Shown here piece by piece: positions 14,562 to 14,562 of a stretch of 14,562 nt of DNA. The notes beneath the pieces were generated by a model that worked only from the letters and a program-made list of their open reading frames with translations, had not been told where the DNA came from and did not search any database. The DNA lies in contig CAKSGG010000085.1 of the NCBI GenBank assembly GCA_934454215.1, positions 1 through 14,562 on the forward strand, given 5' to 3'. The first letter of the stretch is position 1, and each line of letters opens with the position of its first letter. The position numbers and the translations under genes are program-made. Source of the stretch: an uncultured Clostridia bacterium. Lineage in GTDB: Bacteria > Bacillota > Clostridia > UBA1381.

Positions 14562-14562
14562 G

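Noticed and set aside
1..14562. CRISPR array, insertion sequence, toxin-antitoxin or phage defence genes
   Set aside because: No spaced direct repeats, transposase motifs, terminal inverted repeats with target duplications, or defence-type domains were seen on either strand.

Overview
The window reads as chromosome of a low-GC Gram-positive anaerobe, most likely a Clostridia-class Firmicute (gut Oscillospiraceae or Lachnospiraceae-like). The reasons are AT-rich sequence, strong GGAG-type Shine-Dalgarno sites at nearly every start, a clostridial gene order (uvrC, pgeF, flavoprotein, hutP-like, cmk, plsC, ispH-rpsA), an IspH/ribosomal protein S1 fusion of the kind known from Clostridia, and the non-mevalonate isoprenoid genes ispG and ispH. 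Species cannot be fixed from this sequence alone.

Region 1 (1-7963, + strand) is one tightly packed transcription unit. It enters from the left with the 3' part of uvrC, then pgeF (peptidoglycan-editing laccase-domain protein), an orphan lipoprotein solute-binding protein of the oligopeptide type, a BaiN/HI0933-type flavoprotein, a HutP-family protein, cmk (CMP kinase), a PlsC-type acyltransferase and the ispH-rpsA fusion. Four junctions overlap by 4 or 8 nt and the other three gaps are 14-17 nt, so translational coupling is likely. A rho-independent terminator follows. Within the fusion, a strong Shine-Dalgarno sequence and an ATG lie exactly at the IspH/S1 boundary, so S1 may also be made on its own.

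Region 2 (7958-8181) holds a perfect 30-bp AT palindrome, a near-consensus extended -10 promoter, a complete tRNA-Trp(CCA) with encoded CCA end, and a terminator that could serve both strands.

Region 3 (8244-12492) is the accessory part. A DeoR-family repressor (- strand) is divergent from a GpsA-like NAD-dependent dehydrogenase (+), which ends in its own terminator. It is followed by a separately promoted, cytoplasmic GH95 alpha-L-fucosidase-like enzyme. The intergenic space between repressor and dehydrogenase has a good promoter overlapped by TGTTGA repeats, a plausible autoregulatory operator. The layout suggests a small catabolic locus, but no transporter or sugar kinase is in view and the substrate is unknown.

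Region 4 (12493-14562, - strand) is a second compact unit running right to left: ispG (5' end beyond the window), aroQ (type II dehydroquinase) and an M24 Xaa-Pro-type aminopeptidase. It converges on the GH95 gene at a perfect 26-bp palindrome that probably terminates transcription from both sides.

Most of the window is ordinary housekeeping. I found no CRISPR array, transposon, phage gene or clearly new system. The points most worth a second look are the internal start in ispH-rpsA, the HutP-like protein in a non-histidine operon, and the diverged GpsA paralogue with its repressor.
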